Below are positions 27,374-36,560 of a stretch of DNA of 64,000 nt, in pieces. Position 1 is the stretch's first letter, and each line of letters begins with the position of its first letter. The notes beneath the pieces were generated by a model. That model saw nothing but the letters and a program-made list of their open reading frames with translations, ran no database searches and was not told where the DNA came from. Made by a program: the position numbers and the translations under genes. This DNA comes from Phocaeicola sp. (GTDB lineage Bacteria > Bacteroidota > Bacteroidia > Bacteroidales > Bacteroidaceae). The stretch is taken from NCBI GenBank assembly GCA_022764505.1, contig JALEQJ010000004.1, positions 82,313-146,312 of the forward strand. Direction: 5' to 3'.

Positions 27374-27415
27374 CAAAGAAATAGGGGTATGCCTATTTCT
27401 TGACATACCCCTATT
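27374..27415 (-). terminator. intrinsic terminator after hisS
   Basis: A perfect 12-bp stem (AATAGGGGTATG with CATACCCCTATT) is followed on the minus strand by TTTCTTTG, just downstream of the hisS stop. Confidence 0.75.
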
Positions 27416-27434
27416 CATTGGTTTATAAATATGA

Positions 27435-28802
27435 TTATTTATTTCGTAATTGTTTGAGCAAGGCTTCCGGAGTGAGCGATTGTTGTTCGCCGGTTTCCAT
27501 ATTCTTCAGCAAGATCATACCTTGTGCCAATTCGTCCTCCCCTACTATCGCTACGTAGGCTATTCCTTTATTATTGGCATAAGTCATTTGTTTTTTCATT
27601 TTTGCGGTATCCGGATAAAGCTCTGCACGCACACCTGCATTGCGCAACTCCTGCAATACAGGCAATACGAATGCTACTTCTTTTTCTCCGAAGTTTACAA
27701 AGAGTAATTCTGTAGTCTGTGTAGTATGTGCCGGATAAAGTTCCAACTGATTCAAGACATCGTAAATTCTATCTGCGCCAAAGGAAATACCTACACCGGA
27801 AACGCCTTGCATACCGAATACACCGGTAAGATTATCGTAACGTCCGCCTCCGCTAATACTACCTATCTGCACATCTAAGGCTTTCACTTCCAAGATAGCA
27901 CCTGTATAATAATTAAGTCCGCGCGCAAGTGTAAGATCCAGTTCCACTTCGGACTGAATTTCCAAACCTTTCAGTGTTTGCAAAATAAAGTCTGTCTCTT
28001 CTATACCTTTCAAGCCTACCTCGCTACCTGCCAAAACCTCTTTCAAGACAGCAAGTTTCTCATCGTTTGTACCTGCCAACTGAATGATGGGTTGCAGATG
28101 TGCTATGCCTTCGAGAGAGATACCTTTGGCAAGTAATTCTGCATTGACATTGTCTATACCTATTTTGTCCAATTTGTCAATAGCCACCGTAATATCTACA
28201 ATCTTGTCTGCTTCTCCTATGATTTCCGCTATTCCGGACAAGATTTTACGATTGTTCAGTTTGATAGACACACGAATACCAAACTGCGTATATACGGCAT
28301 CTATCATTTGCACCAATTCTACTTCGTTCAAAAGAGAATCACTGCCCACAACATCTGCATCACACTGATAAAACTCTCTATAGCGTCCTTTTTGTGGACG
28401 GTCTGCCCGCCAAACAGGCTGTATCTGATAACGTCTGAAAGGGAAAGTAAGTTCATCTCTGTGCATCACTACATAACGAGCAAAAGGAACAGTAAGGTCA
28501 TAGCGCAATCCTTTTTCGCAAAACTTACTTGCCAATTTAGGCGCATTGCGAGAAAGCAATTCTTCGTCTGTAATGCCCGAGAAATAGTCTCCGGAGTTCT
28601 GTATCTTGAAAAGCAGCTTATCTCCTTCTTCTCCATATTTGCCCATAAGGGTAGACAAGTTTTCCATAGAAGGCGTTTCTATCTGTTCAAATCCGAAGCG
28701 ATGAAATACTTCCTTGATAGTAGAAAAGATATAATTACGCTTTGCCATTTCTATGGGAGAGAAGTCTCTTGTACCTTTGGGTATGCCGGGTTTTGTTGCC
28801 AT
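27435..28802 (-). CDS. hisS: histidyl-tRNA synthetase
   Basis: From ATG 28802 ([16 protein letters not shown]) the protein has 455 residues. It is a class II synthetase with motif 1 at the N-terminus, motif 2 in [19 protein letters not shown], the histidine-specific [12 protein letters not shown], and motif 3 in GGGRYDNL followed by [13 protein letters not shown]-terminal anticodon-binding domain starts near residue 365. It charges tRNA-His. The longer frame to 28829 adds only nine unlikely residues. On the minus strand TACTTTTG about 30 bases upstream fits a -7 element. Confidence 0.97.
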   Translation of the reverse strand: MATKPGIPKGTRDFSPIEMAKRNYIFSTIKEVFHRFGFEQIETPSMENLSTLMGKYGEEGDKLLFKIQNSGDYFSGITDEELLSRNAPKLASKFCEKGLRYDLTVPFARYVVMHRDELTFPFRRYQIQPVWRADRPQKGRYREFYQCDADVVGSDSLLNEVELVQMIDAVYTQFGIRVSIKLNNRKILSGIAEIIGEADKIVDITVAIDKLDKIGIDNVNAELLAKGISLEGIAHLQPIIQLAGTNDEKLAVLKEVLAGSEVGLKGIEETDFILQTLKGLEIQSEVELDLTLARGLNYYTGAILEVKALDVQIGSISGGGRYDNLTGVFGMQGVSGVGISFGADRIYDVLNQLELYPAHTTQTTELLFVNFGEKEVAFVLPVLQELRNAGVRAELYPDTAKMKKQMTYANNKGIAYVAIVGEDELAQGMILLKNMETGEQQSLTPEALLKQLRNK

Positions 28803-28884
28803 AAATTCTATGTTATTTAGAGATTGCAAAAGTAGTAAATACTTCTGCCGGTTATATGCGTTGAAATAAGAAAACCACGATACA

Positions 28885-30612
28885 TCAGTCTGCTACGAGT
28901 GTACCTACGTGTTCCACCTTGCTTTCCGTATGGGGGAATATGGGTACAAAGTCTGTATTGGTCTGCACTTGATTCTTCCGGAAAAGGAACTCCCGAACAG
29001 ACAATGCGAAATACAGAGGAGAATCAAATGTATGGAATACATTGTCCTCTACTACCACTCTTCCGTGATAATAGGCTTTATCCGAGACTTCTTTCAATAC
29101 AGGATAGATAGAAATCACTCCTTTCGTAAACTGATATTTGGCTGTAAGTGCATTGATAAAGGTATTATGGTGAATATGCACGTCTTCGCAAGGTCCACTT
29201 TCGTACCAGCCATTGGCATCACCACAAAGCAGGATAGCACTACCGTGTGTATGGTCAAAGACATTGTAGGCACAAATCACAGGTTTCGGAGTAGAAAAGA
29301 GAGCTCCACGTGCCCTATTGTTTCGGACTATATTTTTCTCAAATTCCACAGATGGGTGAGCTGTAAGGTTTTCCACAGCCATTTGACAATCCTTAAGTCC
29401 TGCCAAGGCATCTACAGAAGCAAACTTGAGTTGCAATTGATGAGTATTGAGCTTTTCTACTGTTGCTCCCATACCTCCAGTAAGAGGAAGCAAGGTATTT
29501 CTATCTATGAGTCTGAGAGCATCTCCCTCTTCGTACCACGTATAACCGAAAGATTGTTCATGCGCAAAAGCAGCTATCACAGTTTGGTTATCTATAATGC
29601 TATCTACACGCAGGTAAGTACCGTGTACATTGATAGCATCGTCTGCCATATGTTCATATAACCCTTGCGTAGAAATAATTTTTCCTCTACACCCGGAGAA
29701 GTGTGTAGCATCTGCCTGAGTAGTAAAATAGCGTTCAGACTTTTCCGGAACTGCCACAGAGAAATGGTGCAAGGTTACATTGGTACAATTTTGCGCCACA
29801 AGAGCCATACCTTCTGCATAATGTACGGTTACGTCTTGAATTTGAGTATCCACAGCATCACTTAGGAGAATGCCGGGTGTAGGTCTATAGTAAGAACGAA
29901 GTACATATCTATCTCCCACTTCCACATAAGGTTGTTCTCCCCAATGGTAGAGATACAAGTTACCTTGCTCGTTTACTTCTATTTGTTTAGGATTAAAACT
30001 TACATCGGCTCTGTTCCATTTCATATGTCTGTCTGCACGGAAAGGCATTGCCACGAAGAGAGATTGTTCATAACCTTCTCCTTTCAGTACAAAACGATTC
30101 TCTTTAATTTCGTATTGTGTTTCCGGTAATACACGAACTTCCACTCTATTGTCTTTTATCCCTACTACCTCTATTTGCGATAAAGCAGGACGTGGATAAT
30201 CAATCCTGAACCCTTGCAATTTCACATTTTTACTTTTTTGCACCACGACAGGTATCATACGCCCGTGCATAGCAAGCAATGTATTATTCCCTTTAATTGT
30301 AAGGTTTTCTGCCTTGTCTATGAAAAGTGCTACAGGGCGTAATGGTTCATGATCATGATTGGAAATAAATAGTTCGTACTTTTTTGCCTCTGTAGGATAA
30401 AAATGATAGGTTCCATTTCCCAATACGATTTCTACACTTCTCCCAGCACGCATCTCTGTTTGGGCTGCCTCTATTAAACGAGCAAAGGCGAGTGTATTAT
30501 CTTGTGTTTCGTCATTGGCTACTGCTCCAAAACTTTCGGGAGTCAATACGACATTTGTTGTATCGTAAGCCCATAAGATAGGAAGTAAGAGGAAGAAAAG
30601 AAGTTTTTGCAT
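28885..30612 (-). CDS. glaB: GH110 exo-alpha-1,3-galactosidase
   Basis: The 575-residue exported protein (signal peptide [17 protein letters not shown]) is a right-handed beta-helix enzyme. It shares long diagnostic blocks with Bacteroides GlaB proteins: [78 protein letters not shown] and [18 protein letters not shown]110 enzymes remove terminal alpha-1,3-linked galactose, as in blood group B and linear alpha-Gal epitopes; which of these is preferred cannot be read here. It is the last gene of the dxs-trkA-manA-msrA run, nine bases after msrA, an odd place for a glycosidase. Confidence 0.9.
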   Translation of the reverse strand: MQKLLFFLLLPILWAYDTTNVVLTPESFGAVANDETQDNTLAFARLIEAAQTEMRAGRSVEIVLGNGTYHFYPTEAKKYELFISNHDHEPLRPVALFIDKAENLTIKGNNTLLAMHGRMIPVVVQKSKNVKLQGFRIDYPRPALSQIEVVGIKDNRVEVRVLPETQYEIKENRFVLKGEGYEQSLFVAMPFRADRHMKWNRADVSFNPKQIEVNEQGNLYLYHWGEQPYVEVGDRYVLRSYYRPTPGILLSDAVDTQIQDVTVHYAEGMALVAQNCTNVTLHHFSVAVPEKSERYFTTQADATHFSGCRGKIISTQGLYEHMADDAINVHGTYLRVDSIIDNQTVIAAFAHEQSFGYTWYEEGDALRLIDRNTLLPLTGGMGATVEKLNTHQLQLKFASVDALAGLKDCQMAVENLTAHPSVEFEKNIVRNNRARGALFSTPKPVICAYNVFDHTHGSAILLCGDANGWYESGPCEDVHIHHNTFINALTAKYQFTKGVISIYPVLKEVSDKAYYHGRVVVEDNVFHTFDSPLYFALSVREFLFRKNQVQTNTDFVPIFPHTESKVEHVGTLVAD

Positions 30613-30621
30613 ATACCAATG

Positions 30622-31170
30622 TTATTTTTTGCGAAGTGTTTGTTCTTGCTTTATCAAAACTGTAGGACACACCACTTTCTGTACCTGTGCGAAGTGTGCT
30701 ATATCTACATGACAATAGCCACGTGGGTTGTTTATCAAATAATCTTGGTGATATAATTCTGCTGGATAATAAGAACGTAAATCATCATTCTCTACACAGA
30801 TAGGGTCTGCGTATTGTTCCTGCAGTCTATTCAATGCAGCCGTAACAATGGTTTCATCTGCCGGATCGGTATAGTAAACACCAGTGCGATATTGCGTACC
30901 GATATCGTATCCTTGCCGGTTCAGTAAGGTAGGGTCTATGATGAGAAAGAATTGTTCCAAAAGAAAAGAGAGAGCTATCTGTTCGTCATCATAAATCACT
31001 CGTACCGTTTCTACGGCATGCGTAGTTCCGGTACAAACCAATTCATAAGAAGGATTTGGGATAACGGATTGCGCATAGCCGCACTCTGTAGAAACTACCC
31101 CTTTGAGCAGTCCCATATAGTGGTCTACTCCCCAGAAGCAACCACCTGCTAAATATATAGTTCGGTGCAT
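30622..31170 (-). CDS. msrA: peptide-methionine (S)-S-oxide reductase
   Basis: The 182-residue protein has the MsrA active site GGCFWG with Cys11, preceded by TIYLA. ECGYAQS, the GTTHAVETVRVIYDD block and QYRTGVYYTDP are family motifs. It repairs oxidised methionine in proteins. No signal peptide is present and no MsrB domain is fused. It starts ten bases after manA. Confidence 0.96.
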   Translation of the reverse strand: MHRTIYLAGGCFWGVDHYMGLLKGVVSTECGYAQSVIPNPSYELVCTGTTHAVETVRVIYDDEQIALSFLLEQFFLIIDPTLLNRQGYDIGTQYRTGVYYTDPADETIVTAALNRLQEQYADPICVENDDLRSYYPAELYHQDYLINNPRGYCHVDIAHFAQVQKVVCPTVLIKQEQTLRKK

Positions 31171-31180
31171 AACGCTTTCC

Positions 31181-32152
31181 TTATACGTAGGTTTCCAAGA
31201 ACTTCACATTACCCTCCGGATAGATGGTTACATCTTTCAATGCAGCAGGCAAAAGTATAGTTTCTCCTGCACGAAGCGATAAACGTTCTCCATTTTCATC
31301 TGTTACCACAGCAGAACCTTCTAATCCTATCAGAATCACGAAAGAATCCAATTCCGTATAGTCCAAAGTCATACTCTCTGTAAGATCATACACAGAGGTA
31401 GTAAAGTAGGGACACGATACAAGCTCTATTCCTTCGTTCTGTTTAGCTACATAATTCGTACGATAATCCGAGTGTACACTGTAGTCTATCACAGATTTGG
31501 CTTGTTCTGTATGTAGTTCTCTGGCATTGCCGTCTTTATCTCTTCTATCGAAGTCGTAAATACGATAGGTTATATCCGATGTTTGCTGTATTTCTGCAAT
31601 GAAACAACCTGCGCCTATGCTATGAATACGTCCGGCAGGCAAGAAAAACACATCGCCGGACTTTACATTATACTCTGCCAAAGCTTCGCAAATGGTATTG
31701 TTCTTTACCATAGTTTCGTACTCCTCCGGTGTGAGTTCCCGATTAAGTCCGGAGCGCAGTTTGGCGTGTGCATCACAGTTTTCCATTACATACCACATTT
31801 CCGTTTTTCCCATAGACTTATGTCTCTCCATAGCTATGTTATCGTCCGGGTGTACTTGGATAGAAAGGTCGTCGTTGGCATCTATAAACTTGATGAGCAA
31901 AGGGAATCTATCTCCGAAACGTTTATAGTTCTCTTCTCCTACTAAAGCACCTTTGTACTTTGCTACCAATGTGCTGAGTTTCTCGTCTGCAAAAGCACCG
32001 TTTGCTACTACAGATTCATTACCGGGTACGTCCGATACTTCCCAACTTTCTCCTACGGCAGGAGCTGCATTTTCTATATGCTTAAAAGCCGCAATTTTTT
32101 CGCCACCCCAAATGGTGGACTTCAGTATAGGGTGAAATTTTAATGGATACAT
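31181..32152 (-). CDS. manA: class I mannose-6-phosphate isomerase
   Basis: With ATG 32152 (MYPLKFHPILKSTIWGG) the protein has 323 residues, the usual length of the short class I enzymes of Bacteroidota and Firmicutes. The zinc and active-site region is IQVHPDD (His101), and FFLPAGRIHSIG is the second cupin signature. It interconverts mannose-6-phosphate and fructose-6-phosphate, a step that would serve mannose released by the GH92/GH130 locus. The frame extends to 32179 but that start would overlap trkA's stop and lengthen an otherwise canonical N-terminus. Confidence 0.93.
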   Translation of the reverse strand: MYPLKFHPILKSTIWGGEKIAAFKHIENAAPAVGESWEVSDVPGNESVVANGAFADEKLSTLVAKYKGALVGEENYKRFGDRFPLLIKFIDANDDLSIQVHPDDNIAMERHKSMGKTEMWYVMENCDAHAKLRSGLNRELTPEEYETMVKNNTICEALAEYNVKSGDVFFLPAGRIHSIGAGCFIAEIQQTSDITYRIYDFDRRDKDGNARELHTEQAKSVIDYSVHSDYRTNYVAKQNEGIELVSCPYFTTSVYDLTESMTLDYTELDSFVILIGLEGSAVVTDENGERLSLRAGETILLPAALKDVTIYPEGNVKFLETYV

Positions 32153-32175
32153 ATTATTATAAGTGTTGTATTTGT

Positions 32176-33516
32176 TCAATTAAAGTATCTTTCCAAATTC
32201 TTGATCATACCACGCATACAGAAGACTACCACGTGATCGTTTTCTTGTACTCTACTGTTTCCATCTATGAGCAGTCCTACTCCATCTCTGATAACGCCCC
32301 CTATGGTAGCTCCCTTGGGCAGAGAAACTTCTTTTATGGCGTGTTGCGTGATACGAGCCTCTTTCTTTACGATAAACTCTGCCACATCTGCATTGGCAAA
32401 GGTAAGGCATTTCACATTGGACACATCTGCGTCCAACATCATTTGATAAATATGGCTGGCGGCAATGTATTTCTTATTGATAACCGTACCTATATCCAAG
32501 CTCTCCGCCATATGGATATAGTCTATGTTTTCCACTTCGGCTACCGTCTTGGCTACCCCCATTCTTTTGGCTGCCAAGCAAGCCAGGATATTGGTTTCCG
32601 AATTTCCTGTAAGTGCGACGAAAGCCTCTGTATTTCTGATGCCTTCTTCTTTGAGCAATTCCATATCCCGCCCATCTCCGTGTATCACCAAGACGCTATC
32701 GTCTACGAGTTCTGTGAGTCGTACACAGCGTGCCATATTCTGTTCTATGATTTTGGCGTCCATATAGTCCGGCAAGTATTGGGCAGTACGCACTGCGATA
32801 CGCCCCCCTCCCATAATCATTACATTTTGTACATCGGGAAGTTCGTCTTTTCCGGAAACCTTACGGATATAAGGGATATATTTCTTTGTAGTGGTAAAGT
32901 AAACAATATCATTGAGTCTGATAGTATCGCTTCCTCGTGGGATTATGGTTTCCGTACCTCGCTTGATAGCTACCACGTGGAAAGGTACTTCTGCTTTGCT
33001 AAACTCCTTCAATACCTTATCCAGCAGTTCTGATGTAGGTCCCATTTTTGCACCCAATAAGATGAGTTCTCCATCTGCAAATTCCCACCACTGTCTGATC
33101 CAGCTCATTTTCACAGCATCTACTATATCTTTTGCTGCCAGCATTTCCGGATATATCAGCGAGTGTACTCCGAGTTTGGCAAAAAACTCTTTCTGTTTGG
33201 GTTGCAGGTACTCATAGTTATCTATACGTGCCACAGTCTTCTTCGCTCCCAAATTAGTGGCTATCATACAAGCCGTCATATTTCTGGATTCGTCCGGTGT
33301 TACAGCTACGAACAAGTCTGCTTGAGGAACTCCTGCTTCTTTCAGTCCGGTAATAGATACGGGAGATTGCTTGATGGTCATAAGATCCAAGATGCCTTCA
33401 AGAGGTTTGAGATTTTCCTCGTTCTCATCCATTAAGACTATATCTTGCTTTTCTCCAGCCAACATTCGGGCAAGATAAGTTCCTACTTCCCCTGCTCCTG
33501 CGATGACTATTCTCAT
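32176..33516 (-). CDS. trkA: Trk system K+ uptake regulatory subunit TrkA
   Basis: The 446-residue protein is a tandem RCK protein: the first nucleotide-binding motif is GAGEVG (residues 7-12) and the second is MIMGGGRIA near residue 234, each followed by a TrkA-C domain ([39 protein letters not shown]). It binds NAD(H) or ATP and gates the TrkH/KtrB-type channel. No trkH gene lies downstream, where Bacteroides genomes usually have it; manA follows instead. The ATG overlaps the dxs stop (33513-33516). Confidence 0.95.
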   Translation of the reverse strand: MRIVIAGAGEVGTYLARMLAGEKQDIVLMDENEENLKPLEGILDLMTIKQSPVSITGLKEAGVPQADLFVAVTPDESRNMTACMIATNLGAKKTVARIDNYEYLQPKQKEFFAKLGVHSLIYPEMLAAKDIVDAVKMSWIRQWWEFADGELILLGAKMGPTSELLDKVLKEFSKAEVPFHVVAIKRGTETIIPRGSDTIRLNDIVYFTTTKKYIPYIRKVSGKDELPDVQNVMIMGGGRIAVRTAQYLPDYMDAKIIEQNMARCVRLTELVDDSVLVIHGDGRDMELLKEEGIRNTEAFVALTGNSETNILACLAAKRMGVAKTVAEVENIDYIHMAESLDIGTVINKKYIAASHIYQMMLDADVSNVKCLTFANADVAEFIVKKEARITQHAIKEVSLPKGATIGGVIRDGVGLLIDGNSRVQENDHVVVFCMRGMIKNLERYFN

Positions 33517-35420
33517 AAGCTCAACAAACTTTTTATCTTTTCGTAAATTGCATTTTCGTCCATTTCACAGATGGCGTGTAGTTCCGGGATAGTACCATGC
33601 TGAATAAATTTATCCGGGATTCCGATACGTGTTACCTGCGGTTGGTAGCCATAATCCATCATAAATTCCAATACTGCTGTACCCATTCCTCCCATAAGCG
33701 CACCATCTTCCACCGTGAGTACGTGCTTATACTGCTGTCCTATGCGATGCAAGGTTTCTGCGTCCAATGGTTTTAGGAAACGGAGGTCTATGTGTGCTAT
33801 TTCTTTCCCCAGTTCTTTCTCTGCTCGTTCTATGGCACGGTGAGCTGCTTTCCCAATTGGTCCTAAAGAAACAACAGCCAAATCTTTTCCTTCTTTCAGC
33901 CAACGAGATGTTCCTACTTCCACTGCGGTAAGCGGACACTTCCAATCCGTATTTTCTCCTCTACCACGCGGATAACGAATAGCAAAAGGTCCTTGATCGG
34001 GTAGCTGTGCTGTGTACATAAGCCTACGTAGCTCTTGCTCATCGTAAGGAGAAGATATGGTCATATGAGGAATGGTGCGCAGATAAGCTAAATCAAAAGC
34101 ACCGTGGTGCGTAGCTCCGTCTTCTCCCACAAGTCCGGCACGATCCAGACAAAAAACCACATTGAGTCGTTGCATAGCTACATCGTGAATGATATTATCG
34201 TAAGCTCTTTGCATAAAGGCAGAGTAAACATTACAGAACGGCAATAAGCCTTCTTTGGCTAAACCACCGGAGAAAGTTACAGCATGCCCTTCTGCTATCC
34301 CTACATCGTAGGCTCTGTCCGGCATAGCTTTCGTCAGTTTATTCATAGAGCAACCCGTAGGCATAGCAGGAGTTATTCCCACTATCTGAGGATTTTTTTC
34401 CGCCAGTTCTACCAAAGTTTCTCCAAATACATCTTGAAACAAAGGAGGTTGTATGCCTTGGCAAGAACTGATGCGCTCTCCCGTTTCCTTATTGAATTTT
34501 CCCGGCGCATGCCAAATGGTAGCAGACTCTTCGGCAGGTTTATAGCCTTTTCCTTTCTTAGTATGTACGTGCAGGAGCTTAGGACCTTTCATATCCTTTA
34601 TTTCATTCAGCACCCGAACAAGTCCTTGCACATCGTGCCCATCTACAGGACCGAAGTAGCGAATGTTCATACCTTCAAACATATTGTGCTGTTGCATAAC
34701 TAAGGACTTCAGACTATTGTTGAAACGGATAATGGCTTTTCTCCTTTCGTCATTGAGTAATCCCATTTGAGAGAGCTTCTCAGATGCAAACTTGCGTAAT
34801 CTATTATAAGACTCTGAGGTATGCAATCCCATAAGATACTCTTTCATTCCTCCCACACTATGATCTATAGACATATCATTGTCATTCAGAACTATAAGTA
34901 AGTTGTTAGGAAGAGAAGAGGCATTGTTTATTCCCTCAAAAGCCAGCCCACAGCTCATAGAGCCATCTCCTATCACTGCCACGATGTGTCTGTTTTCTTC
35001 TCCTGCTTTCTTTGCCGCTACAGACATACCGAGGGCTACAGAAATAGAGTTGGCGGCATGTCCGCACGTAAAAGTATCGTACTCGCTTTCTGTCGGAGAT
35101 GGAAACGGGCAAAGCCCATTAAGCTTTCTATTGGTATGAAATAAATCTCTACGTCCTGTAAGGATTTTATGCCCATACGCCTGATGTCCTACGTCCCATA
35201 CAATACGGTCATAAGGAGTATTGTGAGTATAGTGCAGAGCTACGGTGAGTTCTACTACTCCTAAGCTGGAGGCAAAATGTCCAGGGTTTACAGATACTTC
35301 GTCTATTATTTTGTTTCTCAACTCCTTACAAACTTCCGGTAGCACGTCCTGTTTCAAGGCACGAAGGTCATTGGGACTATCTATAGAAGTGAGGTATTGA
35401 TAGTTAGTTATTTCTTCCAT
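33513..35420 (-). CDS. dxs: 1-deoxy-D-xylulose-5-phosphate synthase
   Basis: The 635-residue transketolase-like enzyme shows [15 protein letters not shown], the thiamine-diphosphate motif [23 protein letters not shown], and the C-terminal [19 protein letters not shown]. It makes 1-deoxyxylulose-5-phosphate from pyruvate and glyceraldehyde-3-phosphate, the first step of the MEP isoprenoid pathway. It heads the reverse run dxs-trkA-manA-msrA-GH110. On the minus strand TACCTTTG at 35453-35446, 26 bases upstream of the start, is a good -7 element without an obvious TTG. Confidence 0.97.
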   Translation of the reverse strand: MEEITNYQYLTSIDSPNDLRALKQDVLPEVCKELRNKIIDEVSVNPGHFASSLGVVELTVALHYTHNTPYDRIVWDVGHQAYGHKILTGRRDLFHTNRKLNGLCPFPSPTESEYDTFTCGHAANSISVALGMSVAAKKAGEENRHIVAVIGDGSMSCGLAFEGINNASSLPNNLLIVLNDNDMSIDHSVGGMKEYLMGLHTSESYNRLRKFASEKLSQMGLLNDERRKAIIRFNNSLKSLVMQQHNMFEGMNIRYFGPVDGHDVQGLVRVLNEIKDMKGPKLLHVHTKKGKGYKPAEESATIWHAPGKFNKETGERISSCQGIQPPLFQDVFGETLVELAEKNPQIVGITPAMPTGCSMNKLTKAMPDRAYDVGIAEGHAVTFSGGLAKEGLLPFCNVYSAFMQRAYDNIIHDVAMQRLNVVFCLDRAGLVGEDGATHHGAFDLAYLRTIPHMTISSPYDEQELRRLMYTAQLPDQGPFAIRYPRGRGENTDWKCPLTAVEVGTSRWLKEGKDLAVVSLGPIGKAAHRAIERAEKELGKEIAHIDLRFLKPLDAETLHRIGQQYKHVLTVEDGALMGGMGTAVLEFMMDYGYQPQVTRIGIPDKFIQHGTIPELHAICEMDENAIYEKIKSLLSL

Positions 35421-35621
35421 TATAGGTCTCGGTTCATTACGTACACAAAGGTAAAATAAATCTCTATCATTCTATAGCACAAGCGTAAAATAAGCCAAGA
35501 ATAGACCGGCATACATAGGAAATAGCATAGTTATAGTCTGAAGAAAAGAAACATTTATTCAGTTAACTCACTACTCTTTTTATGATTTCAATGCAACTCC
35601 ATTTTCTTTATTGAAAACGCC

Positions 35622-35738
35622 ACTACAACAGCTTCTCACAAGGGTGTTCATAGCAAGCCTTGCTACCACGATAAGATATGCTCCGTATCATGATAAGATA
35701 TGCTCGCTATCACGATACGGAACATATCTTATCAACAT
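35622..35738 (+). repeat. intergenic repeat family 2, copy 1
   Basis: An opening block CTACAACAGCTTCTCACAAG and then GCCTTGCTACCACGATAAG lead into modules of GATAAGATATGCTCCGTATC, first direct, then a variant with TCGCTATC, then inverted (GATACGGAACATATCTTATC). The second copy is at 45461-45575. The rest of the 500-base gap between dxs and the Cdd1-like gene holds only the dxs -7 element and, at 35870-35877, TATCTTTG as a -7 element for the next gene. Confidence 0.8.
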
Positions 35739-35918
35739 AGTCATATATTCGTAGGAATCTCCTCAAAAAAGTGTACATTCAGACTTGCGTTTCTATCAAT
35801 CACTAAATAGAGATTTTTCATATCTACGTATTTCTTCCTTGCACCTATAGTCATAAACATAGAATATACATATCTTTGGAAAGAAAGAAGGTAGTACACA
35901 AATCTATAAAGTAAAGAG

Positions 35919-36191
35919 ATGAAAACAAAAGAAGAAGCTATCAAGACACTTACCATTATTCCGGGTATAGGAAAATCGCTCGCCACAGATTTATGGAATA
36001 TAGGAATTACTTCCATTGGGGACTTGAAAGACAAAGACCCCGAAGTGCTTTTTGAATTATCTAACCGATTTGCAGGCGTGAAACAAGATCGCTGTGTACT
36101 CTACGCTTTCAGATGTGCCGTATACTTTGCACAAACCCCTCCTCACGAAAGAGAAATGGAAAAACTGAAATGGTGGTTCTGGAAAGATTGA
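35919..36191 (+). CDS. helix-hairpin-helix protein, Cdd1 (pathogenicity locus) family
   Basis: The 90-residue protein contains one helix-hairpin-helix motif (TIIPGIGKSLATDLWNIGI, residues about 11-29) and the Cdd1-type continuation SIGDLKDKDPEVLF, then CVLYAFRCAVYFA and a tryptophan-rich end (KWWFWKD). Such HhH motifs bind DNA non-specifically; the Cdd1 family's role is unknown. It has a -7 element about 40 bases upstream and a hairpin terminator after it, so it is monocistronic. Confidence 0.88.
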   Translation: MKTKEEAIKTLTIIPGIGKSLATDLWNIGITSIGDLKDKDPEVLFELSNRFAGVKQDRCVLYAFRCAVYFAQTPPHEREMEKLKWWFWKD

Positions 36192-36198
36192 ATATAAA

Positions 36199-36232
36199 AA
36201 AAGCTATTCCGTTTGGAATAGCTTTTTCTTTT
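36199..36232. terminator. bidirectional terminator between Cdd1-like gene and ferredoxin
   Basis: AAAAGCTATTCC and GGAATAGCTTTT form a perfect 12-bp stem with a GTTT loop; T-rich on the plus side and A-rich before it, so it serves both converging genes. Confidence 0.85.
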
Positions 36233-36258
36233 AACCATTAAAGAGTTATCTTGCGAAA

Positions 36259-36426
36259 TTATCCCAAGCTAATAGCTTCAGAAGGACAAACATCTGCACA
36301 AGTACCACACTCTGTACATGCTGAAGCATCAATAGAATAGATGCTACCTTCAGAGATTGCACTTACCGGGCATTCATCTATACATGTTCCGCAAGCAATG
36401 CAGTCATCACTTATTACGTAAGCCAT
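36259..36426 (-). CDS. 2[4Fe-4S] ferredoxin, 55 residues
   Basis: Reading the minus strand from ATG 36426 to TAA 36261-36259 gives a 55-residue protein starting MAYVISDDC. Two cluster motifs are complete: CIACGTCIDECP (residues 9-20) and CTECGTCADVCP (37-48), each CxxCxxCxxxCP. It is a clostridial-type low-potential electron carrier, likely partner of pyruvate:ferredoxin oxidoreductase or other anaerobic redox enzymes. The size and motif spacing are exactly those of the family. It stands alone, with the shared terminator downstream. Confidence 0.96.
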   Translation of the reverse strand: MAYVISDDCIACGTCIDECPVSAISEGSIYSIDASACTECGTCADVCPSEAISLG

Positions 36427-36560
36427 AATTTTATTAAGTTAGTTAGTTATTAGTTATGTTCGTTATACGTGCAAAGATACACTCCCCACGCATATATCCA
36501 ATATCTCGTTGTGAAAATCGGTTTAATTTATAAGTGTTCTAAATAGAAAAGTCCCTCTTT

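Noticed and set aside
32143..33033. 296-residue plus-strand frame antisense to trkA
   Set aside because: Long, but its Tyr/Cys/His/Phe-rich composition is the mirror of trkA codons and it has no domain or promoter.
35741..36034. 97-residue minus-strand frame overlapping the Cdd1-like gene
   Set aside because: It is antisense to the helix-hairpin-helix motif and has no family features.
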